Source: Hyphomicrobium sp. D-2
GTDB lineage: Bacteria > Pseudomonadota > Alphaproteobacteria > Rhizobiales > Hyphomicrobiaceae
Length of the DNA: 64,000 nt
NCBI RefSeq assembly: GCF_029872155.1
Contig: NZ_JARXLA010000008.1
Span: forward strand, 971,001 to 1,035,000
Direction of reading: 5' to 3'
The notes under the pieces were generated by a model. That model did not search any database, was not told where the DNA came from, and saw nothing but the letters and a program-made list of their open reading frames with translations. The translations under genes and the position numbers were made by a program. Position 1 is the first letter of the stretch; every line of letters begins with the position of its first letter. Below, piece after piece: positions 38,684-48,252 of this stretch.

Positions 38684-39889
38684 GTGCCCGATACCTCTGC
38701 CGCTGGCTCCGTTGGAGAGGCAACCTGGCCCCGAGTCCGGCAGGCCATCCAGACCACAATTGCGGCTTGTCTCTCCTATCTGGTGACGGATGCCTTCGGA
38801 CTGCCCCAGGGGTTCTGGGCGGTTATGACGGCCATCCTCGTTACACAGGCAAATGTAGGCGCATCTTTGGCGTTCGCAATGCAGCGCCTCGGCGGCAGTT
38901 TGCTGGGCGTGCTGGTGGGTGGCGCCGTCGCGGTCGCGCTGGCGGACGCGCACGAACTGCGGTTTGCGGGTTTGGCCGTCACCGTTCTGGTGCTGGCCTT
39001 TTTCGCTGCCCAGCGTCCGGCGCTACGCATCGCCTGTGTCACGGCGGCCATTGTCATCTTGGGTGACCCGAGCGTCTCGACGCCGGTCGCGTCGGCAATC
39101 AACCGCATGCTTGAGGTTTCGATCGGCAGCGTGATCGCCATCGCGACAACACTCTTTGTATTTCCCTCGCGGGCGGGCAACGCGTATGCGCAACACGTGA
39201 GCCGCTCGATTGCACCGCTGTTCCAGCTACTGGATCGGACGCTCGAAGCGGCGCTGGGCACGGTTCCACTCAGCGCCGACGAGGCGGCTGGTTTTGGCGA
39301 GCGCATCCGCAAGGGCTTTGCCTCCGGCAACGCGCTGGCAAAGGAGGCGCGGCTGGAGGTTGCCGGGCACATCGCCGACTCCCCCGATCCAGAATCCATC
39401 CAGCGCGCGCTTCGCCGCCTGTGGCACACCGAGATCATGCTGCTGCGCGCCGTGCAGCAACCGCTGCCGTCGCTTGCCGTTGAGCTTCTTTCGCCGGACA
39501 TCGCCGCGCTCAAGACGGGCCTTGATAGTCTGGCCGTACAGCTCGCAGGCAATGGCGGACACTACACGCCGCCGGATCTTTCGGATGTCGAGGTCGCGCT
39601 GGCAGAGATCGAACACAAGTTGGAGCACATGCGGGCGAGTGGCCAGTTCCGCGCCATGACGATGGACGAGGTGATCCGGCTGATGGCGTTTGATTTCGCG
39701 CTGGGGCAGTTGCGTCTCAACCTGCGCGATCTGGCTGACCGCTCCGCCGAACTCGATGCCCTGGCAGGCACGACGCTGCCATTCCTCCGCCCGTTCACGC
39801 ACGCATTCCATCTATTGCGTGCAAAGCTTTTCGGCAGCGGGGCGCGGAGGGGAGTTGAGCCACCCTCGTCCGATATGACAAGCGTGTAG
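38684..39889 (+). CDS. FUSC family membrane protein (aromatic acid exporter-like)
   Basis: The 401-residue product begins with a hydrophobic domain of about six helices (e.g. GFWAVMTAILVTQANVGA, LLGVLVGGAVAVALA, GLAVTVLVLAFFAA, IGSVIAIATTLFVFP). A cytoplasmic helical domain follows (residues 175-400). This is the FUSC/ArAE half-transporter layout linked to efflux of aromatic or cationic compounds. The GTG at 38684 is chosen because TGGAGG precedes it at 7 bp; the upstream in-frame ATG at 38654 has no such site. It stands alone, divergent from groESL. Confidence 0.82.
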   Translation: MPDTSAAGSVGEATWPRVRQAIQTTIAACLSYLVTDAFGLPQGFWAVMTAILVTQANVGASLAFAMQRLGGSLLGVLVGGAVAVALADAHELRFAGLAVTVLVLAFFAAQRPALRIACVTAAIVILGDPSVSTPVASAINRMLEVSIGSVIAIATTLFVFPSRAGNAYAQHVSRSIAPLFQLLDRTLEAALGTVPLSADEAAGFGERIRKGFASGNALAKEARLEVAGHIADSPDPESIQRALRRLWHTEIMLLRAVQQPLPSLAVELLSPDIAALKTGLDSLAVQLAGNGGHYTPPDLSDVEVALAEIEHKLEHMRASGQFRAMTMDEVIRLMAFDFALGQLRLNLRDLADRSAELDALAGTTLPFLRPFTHAFHLLRAKLFGSGARRGVEPPSSDMTSV

Positions 39890-39936
39890 AAGCGTCTGAC
39901 CCGTGAGACTTCGGCGTCAGCGAATTGTAGGTATCG

Positions 39937-40125
39937 TTATTGGTTGCTGTCTTGCTCAGGTGTTCGCGCAGAAAGCTCCAGCGCCACTACGAAGCTTTTG
40001 AGCTTATCGAGATCGCTGTCCTGCCCTTGCCCTTCGGCCATTGCGATCAATGCCTTTAGAGAGGTCAGCAGATCGAAGGCGCTGGCTGTTTGCTTGCGGT
40101 CTGCTGTGCCCAGTTCGTCGGTCAT
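39937..40125 (-). CDS. small protein of unknown function
   Basis: A 62-residue mostly helical, acidic protein (MTDELGTADRKQTASAFDLL, then KLKSFVVALELSARTPEQ). Its ATG is preceded by AAGAGGA at 6 bp. Two strong hairpins lie in its leader (40147-40189), which supports it being a real regulated gene. No family is recognised. Confidence 0.55.
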   Translation of the reverse strand: MTDELGTADRKQTASAFDLLTSLKALIAMAEGQGQDSDLDKLKSFVVALELSARTPEQDSNQ

Positions 40126-40146
40126 GTTGGTCCTCTTTCTCGAAAA

Positions 40147-40189
40147 GGGCAGAGCGGTGCTGCTCTGCCCTCCGCGAAAAAGTTCGCGG
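40147..40189 (-). promoter_or_regulatory. tandem hairpins in the leader of the 62-residue protein gene
   Basis: On the minus strand CCGCGAA / TTCGCGG (40172-40189) is followed directly by GGGCAGAGC / GCTCTGCCC (40147-40170). A TTTTC tract then precedes the ribosome-binding site AAGAGGA and the start codon at 40125. The second hairpin plus T-tract looks like an intrinsic terminator placed 22 bp before a start codon, as in an attenuator. It could also be the end of an upstream small RNA. Confidence 0.6.
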
Positions 40190-40716
40190 CGTGTGTCGAT
40201 AGAGGAAGGAACATGCGAGTGCCGACGGCATCTGAGAGAGGAGCGTCGCTGACGGGATGCTTTAGTTGGCGTTCAAGTCCCCGCGCGGACGCGCATCGCA
40301 AAGCCAGTGGCTTACGAGTGCAAGCAATCGTGACGTGCGTGCGATGTCTCAGATCTGTCGAGGCAGGTTGCTGCAAGCACCTGTATCGGGTGGTCGATCC
40401 GGTCATTTTTTCCCGGAGCCGGCACAGCGCTAGCGTACGCGCTGCCCTTTGTGCGTCAAATGCGGACGCTATATGGCCTCACGCTGCAGCGCTGAGACGT
40501 CCGTACTCTCGAAGCCCGTACGGCCAGGCTGGACGAATTCTGCAACGCCCCTGCTAATTTCCCCTCTATGTTGAGAACGGGCCCAAAAGCAATAGAGTTG
40601 ATTGCTGGAGCGCCAAGAAAATCTGATTTGCAGCGCGCATGTTCAAGCTAAAGCCTGACGTGGACGCGCGCTGCACCTTTATTCTGTTTCCATCCGGGCC
40701 CAGTGCCGCATTGATA
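40190..40716. other. 527-bp stretch without a supported gene
   Basis: No convincing protein gene. It could hold a long leader or a small RNA ending at the 40147-40189 hairpins. Confidence 0.35.
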
Positions 40717-41463
40717 TCAGCAGCCGCGGCGGGCCATTCCGGCGGCGTCGAACACCTGCCCCGTCAGCGAACGCGCGGGCTTGGTGGCGAGGTAGAGCGC
40801 CAGCGCCGCGATATCCGGTTCGCTGGTCGGCGGGGTGAATTCGTCCACCACAGTCGTCGTCGGAGCTACCGCGTTGACGCGGATGCCCTGCGGTGCCCAC
40901 TGCTGCGCTTCGCCCCGGGTGACGGCTGCGAGCGCACGGCGTGCGATGCCCGCCATCGCGGCCTGCGCATAGGTGCGCGGCGCCGGCAGCTTCAGTACGT
41001 TCAGCACCATGCCTTCGTTGAGAGTTAGCCGCATGCGGTTGGCAACGATGCGCGTCACGTGCACCGGCATGGTCAGCTTTTCGGCCACGAGGTCTTCAAC
41101 GTCGGCCATGTCGCAGTGCGCGGCCATCTCATCTTCGGAAATGTCGACCAGGTTGATCACCACGTCGAGGCTGCCATAGGCCTGCACTGCGGTCTGGGCA
41201 AAGCGGACGGCGCTTTCGGTGTCGCGACAGGCGTCGGTGAACAGTTTCACCTCGCTGGCCCGCTCGGCCAGCACCGCGGTGAGGGCGTCCATCTCGGGTG
41301 AAATGGCATCGGCATGCACCACCAACCGGGCCCGATGGTCGGCAAATTTGCGGGCGATATCGACCCCGCACGTCGGCGACAGACCGGTGATCAGCGCGCG
41401 AACGCCGGCAAGTTCTCCGTAATAGGATGCACTGGAATCGCGACCCATCACCGTCATAAGCAT
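40717..41463 (-). CDS. SDR-fold protein, probably lacking the catalytic Lys
   Basis: The 248-residue product has the overall pattern of short-chain dehydrogenases: a nucleotide-binding start RALITGLSPTCGVDIARKFA, GSLDVVINLVDISEDE, VLNVLKL, GIRVNAVAPTTTV and a C-terminal ALYLATKPARSLTGQVFDAAG. The active-site YxxxK is degenerate: the Tyr is followed by TYAQAAMAGIARRAL with Ala where Lys is expected. The N-terminal Gly motif is also altered. It may be a structural or regulatory SDR rather than an active enzyme. Start 41463 is preferred because GAGGG lies 7 bp upstream. SDR genes near uvrC are common in Hyphomicrobiales. Confidence 0.75.
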   Translation of the reverse strand: MLMTVMGRDSSASYYGELAGVRALITGLSPTCGVDIARKFADHRARLVVHADAISPEMDALTAVLAERASEVKLFTDACRDTESAVRFAQTAVQAYGSLDVVINLVDISEDEMAAHCDMADVEDLVAEKLTMPVHVTRIVANRMRLTLNEGMVLNVLKLPAPRTYAQAAMAGIARRALAAVTRGEAQQWAPQGIRVNAVAPTTTVVDEFTPPTSEPDIAALALYLATKPARSLTGQVFDAAGMARRGC

Positions 41464-42029
41464 GAGCATTCCCTCTTAATTTGATACGCCGGGACTTGTT
41501 TGGGAACGGCCCGACACGACAGATACCACGTCGATTCGGCTAACGAGTTCTAAACGACACCGGGAATCCGGTCGGCCTTGGGCGGGTATGCGGCATGACT
41601 GGGGCGCGTGATGGCAATCCCCAGGCGGGTCAGAAAACGTCTGAAAAATCAGCGGTTGCTGTGGATTGCCAGCTTTGCCTTTTCGCTTTCTTCCGATTCC
41701 CCTGTTTCGGCCCCTACAACAGATGATGCTGCGGCGCAGCGGCGACGTGGGCCCATGGCGGACCCCGAGATGCGCTCAAAGCGTGCCGGGCTCCCTTGAA
41801 ATACTCGGCCCAGAGATCGATTTTTCCACAGGGCGTGGGAAATCTCCACAGGGTGGGGGTTTCGGGTCACGCTGTTGCAGATGGATCCGCACCTGTTGCC
41901 AGAAAGCTGGTGAAAGCATCGGCGCCGGGATTGCGCCGCGCAGGCGCCGACGAAAGCTCAAGCTAGAGCAACGAATCGGTAGGGGGCGCGTCACTTCAAA
42001 TGGCGAGCATCGATAACAGCGAGGGTAAA
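41464..42029. other. 566-bp intergenic region
   Basis: Divergent between the SDR-like gene and the TipF-like gene. Short open frames exist but none has a recognisable domain. Confidence 0.35.
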
Positions 42030-43991
42030 ATGCCGAAACAAAGCGGCTTGGCCCGTGTCATCGTGATGGGAGCCATCGCGCTGATCTCAGCGGCATTTTT
42101 CGTCGGCACCTATCTGCAGTTCCGCTGGCCGTTCTGGACGGCGGCGGGTGCAACTGCGGCCCTGTGCACTGTGCTTATTCTGTTCGATGCGCTGCGTCGG
42201 CGCTTCGAGAATGAGCAGGTTCTGTTTGAGGCCGTCACGCAGCTTGAAGATGAGGTTGACCGTCTGCGTGAAGCGCCGACGCCGCCTCCAGCCGCCCGCG
42301 CGGGCTTCGGCGGTGCTGCTGACCGTCTGCCGGGAATGCGTGCCAGCGCAGCTCCTGCGTCGCCGTTCGATGAGCGTTCGCCCGCAATGCCGCCGCCGAT
42401 CCCCTCGCTGGGCACTGACGCCAAGGCGCTGGGTCACGGCAAGGCGATGAAGCCCGATGAGCTGTTTGCCGCTGGCAATGCTAAACCGGCACCGAAGGCT
42501 ACAGCGGCGGGCAAGATCCTGGTCGCGGGCGCCAAGCCTGCTGCAAACGCAGCGCCCACCAAGCCGTTCTCGCCGCTGCCGCCGCCCAAGCCGTTGCCGG
42601 TGGCAGAGCAGAAGGAGCTGCCGCTCGGTCAGGATCTGCCGCGCGTTCTCAACCGCGATGCCGGGCCTGCCACGCCTCCGGTTCCTTCCCGCGAGCCGAG
42701 CCTGATGTCGGAGCGTCCGGGTGCTCCGCTCGGCGCTGAACATGGTGGCGCGCTGGCGGCCAAACTCGAAAGCAAGGCCGCGCCGAAGCTTCCGCCTGTC
42801 AAGCCGCAGGCCAAGGATGCCACCGCGACTTCCAAGCCGACTGCACCGCCGCTGCCTAAGTTCAAGCTGGACGCTGCTGCGCCGTCGCTGCCGGATTGGT
42901 CCGCAGCGCCGCCACCGCCGGCCGTTGGTGCCGCTTCGCGTCCGTTCGGCCAGAGCAGCAAGCCGTCGCTGCCTGAACTTCAGCGCGCGGAACCACCCAC
43001 GTTGTCCTCCGACCGTGACGCCGATCTTGACGAAGTGCATGGCATGATCAAGCGCCTCGCCGAAGAGGTCGATATCAGCCTGGAGCCGACGCTCGATGGT
43101 CTGCCGCCGCAGCGTCAGGAAAGCGTACTGCGCGCCTCGCTCAATGCGTTGCAGACGACCGCCAACGCAATGCGTGCGTCGAAAAAGAAGGATGGCGGCG
43201 CAGCTCCGCCACCGATCACACCATCGCACACACGTATCGCTTCGCTTGCCGATGCGGTAACGGCAGGACGTATCGATGTCGCGATTGCGCCTGTTGTCGG
43301 CATCGCGGATCGCCGCGTGCACTATCACGAGGTGCTGGCCCGTCCGTGCGATGAACGCGGCGTGCCGCTTTCCGCCTCCACCCGTGAGCCTCAGCTTGCG
43401 GTTGCCGGATTGCTGCCGTTGCTGGACAGCGCGCGCCTGCGCCGTGCTGCGGATGTCGCCCGTGCATTTGCAGACAAGGGCCGGGAGCCGACGCTGTTCG
43501 TTCCCATCACGGCTGTGTCGCTGGCGAATGATGGTTTCCTTGACGAACTGGCCGATGCCTATCAGGAGCGCGCGAGCCTCGCCAATGAGGTCGTCCTCAC
43601 GTTTGCGCAGGCCGATGTCCGCACGTTCGGTGACGCGGAGTGGAGCGCGCTTACCGATATGCGTGACCTCGGCTTCCGTTTCGGCATTGAGGCTGTGACC
43701 GATTTCGACGGCGAATTCGCTGGGCTTGAAGAGGTAGGCTTCGGCTTTGTGAAGGTCGATGCCGTCACACTGATAGCCGGTCTCGATGTTCCGAGCGGTT
43801 CCATGCCCGCCAGCGAAGTGTGCACCACGCTGGCCGGCTATGGCCTGACGTTGATCGTCAATGGCGTCGACAATGAAGCCCTGCGCGGCAAGGTTGCTGC
43901 CAGCGGCGTCGTTCTCGGCCAGGGTTCGTTGTTCGGTGAGCCGAAAACTGTTGCTGGCGTCGGTTACGCAGCGCGTACCGCCGCAGCCTGA
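42030..43991 (+). CDS. tipF: membrane-anchored degenerate EAL-domain protein, TipF-like
   Basis: The 653-residue product has two N-terminal transmembrane helices (VIVMGAIALISAAFFVGTYL; FWTAAGATAALCTVLILF) and a short coiled coil (FEAVTQLEDEVDRLRE). A long Pro/Ala-rich linker follows, with a C-terminal EAL domain from about residue 400. The EAL signature is degenerate (HEVLAR), so hydrolysis of c-di-GMP is unlikely while binding is possible. This matches TipF, a c-di-GMP receptor for flagellum assembly in Caulobacter; in its absence from flagellar genes the role is inferred. Start 42030 has GAGGG 4 bp upstream; 42000 is an alternative. Confidence 0.75.
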   Translation: MPKQSGLARVIVMGAIALISAAFFVGTYLQFRWPFWTAAGATAALCTVLILFDALRRRFENEQVLFEAVTQLEDEVDRLREAPTPPPAARAGFGGAADRLPGMRASAAPASPFDERSPAMPPPIPSLGTDAKALGHGKAMKPDELFAAGNAKPAPKATAAGKILVAGAKPAANAAPTKPFSPLPPPKPLPVAEQKELPLGQDLPRVLNRDAGPATPPVPSREPSLMSERPGAPLGAEHGGALAAKLESKAAPKLPPVKPQAKDATATSKPTAPPLPKFKLDAAAPSLPDWSAAPPPPAVGAASRPFGQSSKPSLPELQRAEPPTLSSDRDADLDEVHGMIKRLAEEVDISLEPTLDGLPPQRQESVLRASLNALQTTANAMRASKKKDGGAAPPPITPSHTRIASLADAVTAGRIDVAIAPVVGIADRRVHYHEVLARPCDERGVPLSASTREPQLAVAGLLPLLDSARLRRAADVARAFADKGREPTLFVPITAVSLANDGFLDELADAYQERASLANEVVLTFAQADVRTFGDAEWSALTDMRDLGFRFGIEAVTDFDGEFAGLEEVGFGFVKVDAVTLIAGLDVPSGSMPASEVCTTLAGYGLTLIVNGVDNEALRGKVAASGVVLGQGSLFGEPKTVAGVGYAARTAAA

Positions 43992-44044
43992 TTGGGTTGC
44001 TTGGCGAGGGCGGGTCAACCGCTCGTTACGCCAGATCTGATACG

Positions 44045-44080
44045 AAGCGCTCCACGGCCTTAGCGGCCCTGGGGCGCTTT
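44045..44080 (+). terminator. probable terminator after the TipF-like gene
   Basis: AAGCGC and GCGCTTT flank an inner GGCC...GGCC stem, giving a long imperfect hairpin ending in TTT. It begins about 55 bp after the stop codon. Confidence 0.5.
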
Positions 44081-44142
44081 GTCATTTCGGCACCAGACGG
44101 CCCTCGCTTCCCTTGGCGACGGAGTTGTTCTGGTGAAGCGCC

Positions 44143-45015
44143 ATGTCAAACACGCCCGCTGAAAATCCGCCCGCCATTCCGCTGCTCACCTCAATCGCGC
44201 CGGTTGCCGCCGGAACGGGTGCATGGCTCGTTGATATCTGGGGCGTGATGCACAACGGCGTCGTGCCGTTTTACGATGCATGCAAGGCCTGTCAGTCCTT
44301 CCGCGACAGTGGCGGCATTGTCGTGCTGGTTTCCAATTCGCCGCGCCCGAATGACAGCGTCGCGACCCAGCTCGATGCCATCGGTGTGCCGCGAATGTGC
44401 TGGGATGCCATCGTCACTTCCGGCGATGTCGCGCGCACGCTGATTGCGCAGTATCGCGGTCGGCCGGTGCTGCACATCGGACCGCAGCGCGATTTGCCAA
44501 CGCTGGCCGGGCTCGATCTTCAGCTTGTCGACGCCGATGTCGCCGAGGCCATCGTTTGCACCGGCCTTTATGACGATGAAACCGAAACGCCCGCTGACTA
44601 TGCGGACCTGCTTGCGCGCTGTCACAGCCGCGGCCTCACCATGGTGTGCGCCAATCCAGATCTACGGGTGGAGCGTGGCGGGCGTATGATCTATTGCGCC
44701 GGTGCCGTGGCGCGCGCCTACGAAGACATCGGTGGCCGCGTTGATTATGCCGGCAAGCCGTACCTGCCGATTTACGATCTGACCTTCGCAACACTTGAAC
44801 AGCTTAAGCCCGGCAGTTCCGATCGCGCCGGACTGCTCGCCATTGGCGATGGCATCGGCACCGACATAGCGGGTGCGGCCAACGCGGGCATCCGGGCGGT
44901 GTTCATCGCGTCCGGTGTCCATGTCGATGGCGCGCTTGACGAGGCGGCAATTGTTCGCCTGTTTCCCGCCGGAGCGGGGCGACCTGTGGCGGCAATGGCA
45001 AAGCTGGCGCCATAG
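44143..45015 (+). CDS. HAD superfamily hydrolase, subfamily IIA (TIGR01459-type)
   Basis: The 290-residue product has the HAD IIA layout: motif I WLVDIWGVMHNGVVPF (the nucleophile Asp retained), motif II VLVSNSPRPND, a C2 cap domain, and motif III/IV LAIGDGIGTDIAGAANAGI. Such proteins dephosphorylate small sugar or nucleotide phosphates; the substrate here is unknown. It is 66 bp upstream of uvrC on the same strand. Confidence 0.85.
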   Translation: MSNTPAENPPAIPLLTSIAPVAAGTGAWLVDIWGVMHNGVVPFYDACKACQSFRDSGGIVVLVSNSPRPNDSVATQLDAIGVPRMCWDAIVTSGDVARTLIAQYRGRPVLHIGPQRDLPTLAGLDLQLVDADVAEAIVCTGLYDDETETPADYADLLARCHSRGLTMVCANPDLRVERGGRMIYCAGAVARAYEDIGGRVDYAGKPYLPIYDLTFATLEQLKPGSSDRAGLLAIGDGIGTDIAGAANAGIRAVFIASGVHVDGALDEAAIVRLFPAGAGRPVAAMAKLAP

Positions 45016-45081
45016 CCATAACATCAGGCAAAGCAGCTGCTGCCGCTTGACTGCGCGCGCTGTCAGCCCGATCTATCGACG

Positions 45082-47322
45082 ATGCCGGACAAGGAAAAAC
45101 ACGAGGGTCTTCCGCGGCACGACGCGGTGAAGGACCAGCAGTCAGAACAGCCGGAAACGGCCGATGTGCTGGCGGCTGCGCGTGAGCCGTTGCCTTCTTC
45201 GACGCCTTCCTTGCCGCCTGCTGTTTCATCGGTTTCGGCGGAAATCGTTGATGCTGCTGATACCGAATTGGTACCCGAGCCCATCTCAGCCCTACTTGCC
45301 GCCGACGGCGATGCGGCTGGCGACGGTGCTGCGGTTCCAGTCGTGACCGGCCCGGAAGTCATCCAGCGCTATCTCAAGCTGCTGCCCGCCGCGCCCGGCG
45401 TCTACCGGATGCTGGATGCGGAAGGCAATGTGATCTACGTCGGTAAGGCGCGCAGCCTCAAGGCGCGCGTGTCGAACTATACGCGGCTTGGCGGGCACAC
45501 CAATCGCATCGCGCGCATGATCGCCACCACCGCGAGCATGGAATTTGTTTCCGTGCGGACGGAAGCGGAAGCGCTGCTGCTCGAAGCCAATCTCATCAAG
45601 CGTTTTCGCCCGCGCTTCAATGTGCTGATGCGCGATGACAAATCGTTTCCGTACATTCTGATTGCCCGCGACACACCCGCGCCGCAAATCTTGAAGCATC
45701 GCGGTGCACGCAATCGCAAGGGTGATTATTTCGGTCCGTTCGCATCGGCTGGTGCCGTCAGCCGTACCATCAACATGCTTGAGCGCGCGTTCCTGCTTCG
45801 CTCGTGTTCCGATAGTGTTTATGAAAGCCGCACGCGGCCGTGCCTGTTGCATCAGATCAAGCGTTGTGCCGCGCCCTGCACCGGCGAGATCAGCCTCGAT
45901 GAATATGGTCATCTTGTCGACGAGGCGGTGCGCTTTCTGCGCGGCGAAAGCCAGAACGTGCGGCGCATGTATCAAAGCCTGATGGAGGAAGCGGCGGCGT
46001 GTCTCGAATATGAGCGCGCGGCCCGTTATCGTGACCGTCTGTCGGCACTGGCGCATGTCACCGCTGATCAGTCGATCAACCCGGAAGGCATTGAGGAAGC
46101 GGACGTGTTTGCCGCCGCGCAGGAAGGCGGCCAGACATGCATCGAGGTGTTCTTCTTCCGCACCGGGCAGAACTGGGGCAATCGCGCCTATTTCCCCAAG
46201 GCTGATCGCGCGCTGTCGGTGGAAGAGGTGCTCGATAGTTTCATCGCGCAGTTCTACGACGACAAGCCGGTGCCGCGTCTCATCCTGCTGTCGCATGATG
46301 TGCCGAGCCGTGAACTGCTCGCTGAAGCGCTGTGCATCAAGTCCGAGCGCAGAACTGAAATTCAGGTACCGCAGCGTGGCACCAAGCTCGGTATTGTCGA
46401 TCACGCGCTCGCCAACGCGCGCGAGGCACTGGGCCGCAAGCTGGCCGAGAGTTCGTCGCAACGTCGGCTGTTGGAGGGTGTGGCGGAGCGGTTCGGTTTG
46501 CCGGAGATGCCGCGCCGCATCGAGGTGTACGACAACAGCCATATTCAGGGCACCAACGCTGTCGGCGGGATGATCGTCGCCGGGCCGGATGGCTTCGTGA
46601 AAGGCCAGTATCGCAAGTTCAACATCAAGTCGCAGACCATCACGCCGGGCGATGACTACGGCATGATGCGCGAAGTGTTGACGCGCCGCTTCAAGCGTCT
46701 TGTTGCGTCTGAAAACAAGGAAGCCAGAAAAGCCGACGCCGGACTGGTGGAAAATGTTGAGGCGGCAGAGCTTGCAGGCATGATCGCCGCCGATAACGCA
46801 TCGGCGGCAGCAATGGACGGCGAGACGTCGGAGTCAAATGCATCGGAAGACGATGTGTTCCCCGATCGGCCGGATCTCGTTCTGATCGACGGTGGTGCCG
46901 GGCAGCTGGCCGTTGCTCGTGAGGTAATGTCAGAGCTCGGCCTCAACGATATTCACCTCATCGGCGTCGCCAAGGGCCCTGATCGCGATGCGGGGCGCGA
47001 GCATTTCCATTTCCCGTTTCGCGAGCGGCCAATCATGCTGGAGCCGCGTGATCCGGTTTTGTATTTCGTGCAGCGCCTGCGCGATGAAGCGCATCGCTTC
47101 GCCATCGGTTCGCATCGCACCCGTCGCTCGATGGCGATAGCCGCCAGCCCGCTGGATGAGATCGAGGGCATTGGTCCGCGCCGTCGCCGGGCGTTGATGA
47201 GCCACTTCGGGTCGGCGAAGGCCGTGTCGCGTGCCGGCGTCGAGGATCTGAAAGCTGTCGATGGAATTTCAGCGGAAATGGCGCGCCGGATCTACGATCA
47301 CTTCCATGAGCGCCGCAGCTGA
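45082..47322 (+). CDS. uvrC: UvrABC excinuclease subunit C
   Basis: UvrC makes both incisions around DNA lesions in nucleotide excision repair. The 746-residue product has an N-terminal extension of about 90 Ala/Glu-rich residues and then the GIY-YIG nuclease ([20 protein letters not shown], then LKARVSNY). Next come Cys-rich and UVR regions ([29 protein letters not shown]), the UvrC nuclease domain ([30 protein letters not shown]) and a C-terminal helix-hairpin-helix ([18 protein letters not shown]). The core is complete. Longer than E. coli UvrC (610) because of the N-terminal extension and an acidic insert near residue 560. Confidence 0.96.
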   Translation: MPDKEKHEGLPRHDAVKDQQSEQPETADVLAAAREPLPSSTPSLPPAVSSVSAEIVDAADTELVPEPISALLAADGDAAGDGAAVPVVTGPEVIQRYLKLLPAAPGVYRMLDAEGNVIYVGKARSLKARVSNYTRLGGHTNRIARMIATTASMEFVSVRTEAEALLLEANLIKRFRPRFNVLMRDDKSFPYILIARDTPAPQILKHRGARNRKGDYFGPFASAGAVSRTINMLERAFLLRSCSDSVYESRTRPCLLHQIKRCAAPCTGEISLDEYGHLVDEAVRFLRGESQNVRRMYQSLMEEAAACLEYERAARYRDRLSALAHVTADQSINPEGIEEADVFAAAQEGGQTCIEVFFFRTGQNWGNRAYFPKADRALSVEEVLDSFIAQFYDDKPVPRLILLSHDVPSRELLAEALCIKSERRTEIQVPQRGTKLGIVDHALANAREALGRKLAESSSQRRLLEGVAERFGLPEMPRRIEVYDNSHIQGTNAVGGMIVAGPDGFVKGQYRKFNIKSQTITPGDDYGMMREVLTRRFKRLVASENKEARKADAGLVENVEAAELAGMIAADNASAAAMDGETSESNASEDDVFPDRPDLVLIDGGAGQLAVAREVMSELGLNDIHLIGVAKGPDRDAGREHFHFPFRERPIMLEPRDPVLYFVQRLRDEAHRFAIGSHRTRRSMAIAASPLDEIEGIGPRRRRALMSHFGSAKAVSRAGVEDLKAVDGISAEMARRIYDHFHERRS

Positions 47323-47426
47323 CCCGGGTCCGCTTGCAGTCGCGCAATCCCCCGCTGCCGCTAACGCAATCCGGTCGTCACCAGCGCAATCGCTGGCGGT
47401 AAATCCTGATGCCACCTGCAATTTTC

Positions 47427-47460
47427 AAAAACGGAACGGCTTCGAGGGCCGATCCGTTTT
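47427..47460 (+). terminator. possible terminator hairpin after uvrC
   Basis: AAAACGGA pairs with TCCGTTTT around an inner CGGC...GCCG stem. The following bases are mostly A, so it would work poorly as a terminator on the plus strand. Low confidence. Confidence 0.35.
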
Positions 47461-47551
47461 GGAAAAAAACATCACTTAGCCACTGCCCGCAGGGCAACAG
47501 CCGCAATCATTCAGATGGTTTGTGCGCCCGCGCCGATGGGCGCATCACGCC

Positions 47552-47800
47552 TTAGTAGGGCGATGTAGCCGCTGGCTGTTCGGTCACCGCCGATGCTGCC
47601 TTCGGGGCAACGATGTCGGCGATCCAATAGGCCCACAGTACGTAGAACACTGCGAAAAACAGCGCCGTCAGCACCGACGCGGCAAAGCGATTGCCGAGCG
47701 CGATGATGTTGCCGACGATGGCGGCGAGAAATGCGATGCCGGCATAAGTAGCGACTGTGATCCAGTCGACGGTAGCCAGATCAAACGGCAAGTCAGGCAT
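47552..47800 (-). CDS. small membrane protein of unknown function
   Basis: The 82-residue product has two predicted transmembrane helices (ITVATYAGIAFLAAIVGNII and ASVLTALFFAVFYVLWAYWI) joined by a short basic loop, with an Ala-rich tail. Start 47800 (MPDLPFDLATVDW) is preceded by GGGGGG; a longer reading to 47983 lacks support. It lies on the strand opposite to uvrC and the extensin-like gene. No family is recognised. Confidence 0.7.
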   Translation of the reverse strand: MPDLPFDLATVDWITVATYAGIAFLAAIVGNIIALGNRFAASVLTALFFAVFYVLWAYWIADIVAPKAASAVTEQPAATSPY

Positions 47801-48252
47801 GACAATGCCCCCCCTTCTTTGCTCGCATTTGCGAGCGTTCAATTGTGCGCGTGCGCCGGGAGTTTCGGTCAACGGCCCCATGGATGCAAGGGTACTGTCG
47901 GTCGATTGCACGGCGTGTGCTGCGCAAAGGCGTTTTATCCGAGCGGTGTGACGGTTGAATTGCGGCGGGAAAAATGTATGCAACCCATCGCGTTCAGATG
48001 CATCGCGAGTGCCGTGCCCGTCCGTTTGCGAACATGGTCAGGCAGGCTGCACGCGGTAGATCCAAAAACCGTTGAGTGGCAAATTTCTCTGACGTGCCAA
48101 GCCGGTCGACCGATTTGGATTGTCTCTAAATTGGCGTTCAATCGCATTTTTGCCGCGCTTGCGCCCCATGCTGGACAATGGGGAACAACGCTCTGGCGCG
48201 CTTTCAGGAAAAGCGGCAACTGTCTGATGGGCGCTAATCACGCGATGGGGCT
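47801..48252. other. 452-bp intergenic region
   Basis: Divergent between the small membrane protein and the extensin-like gene. No gene, repeat or clear operator is seen. Confidence 0.35.
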
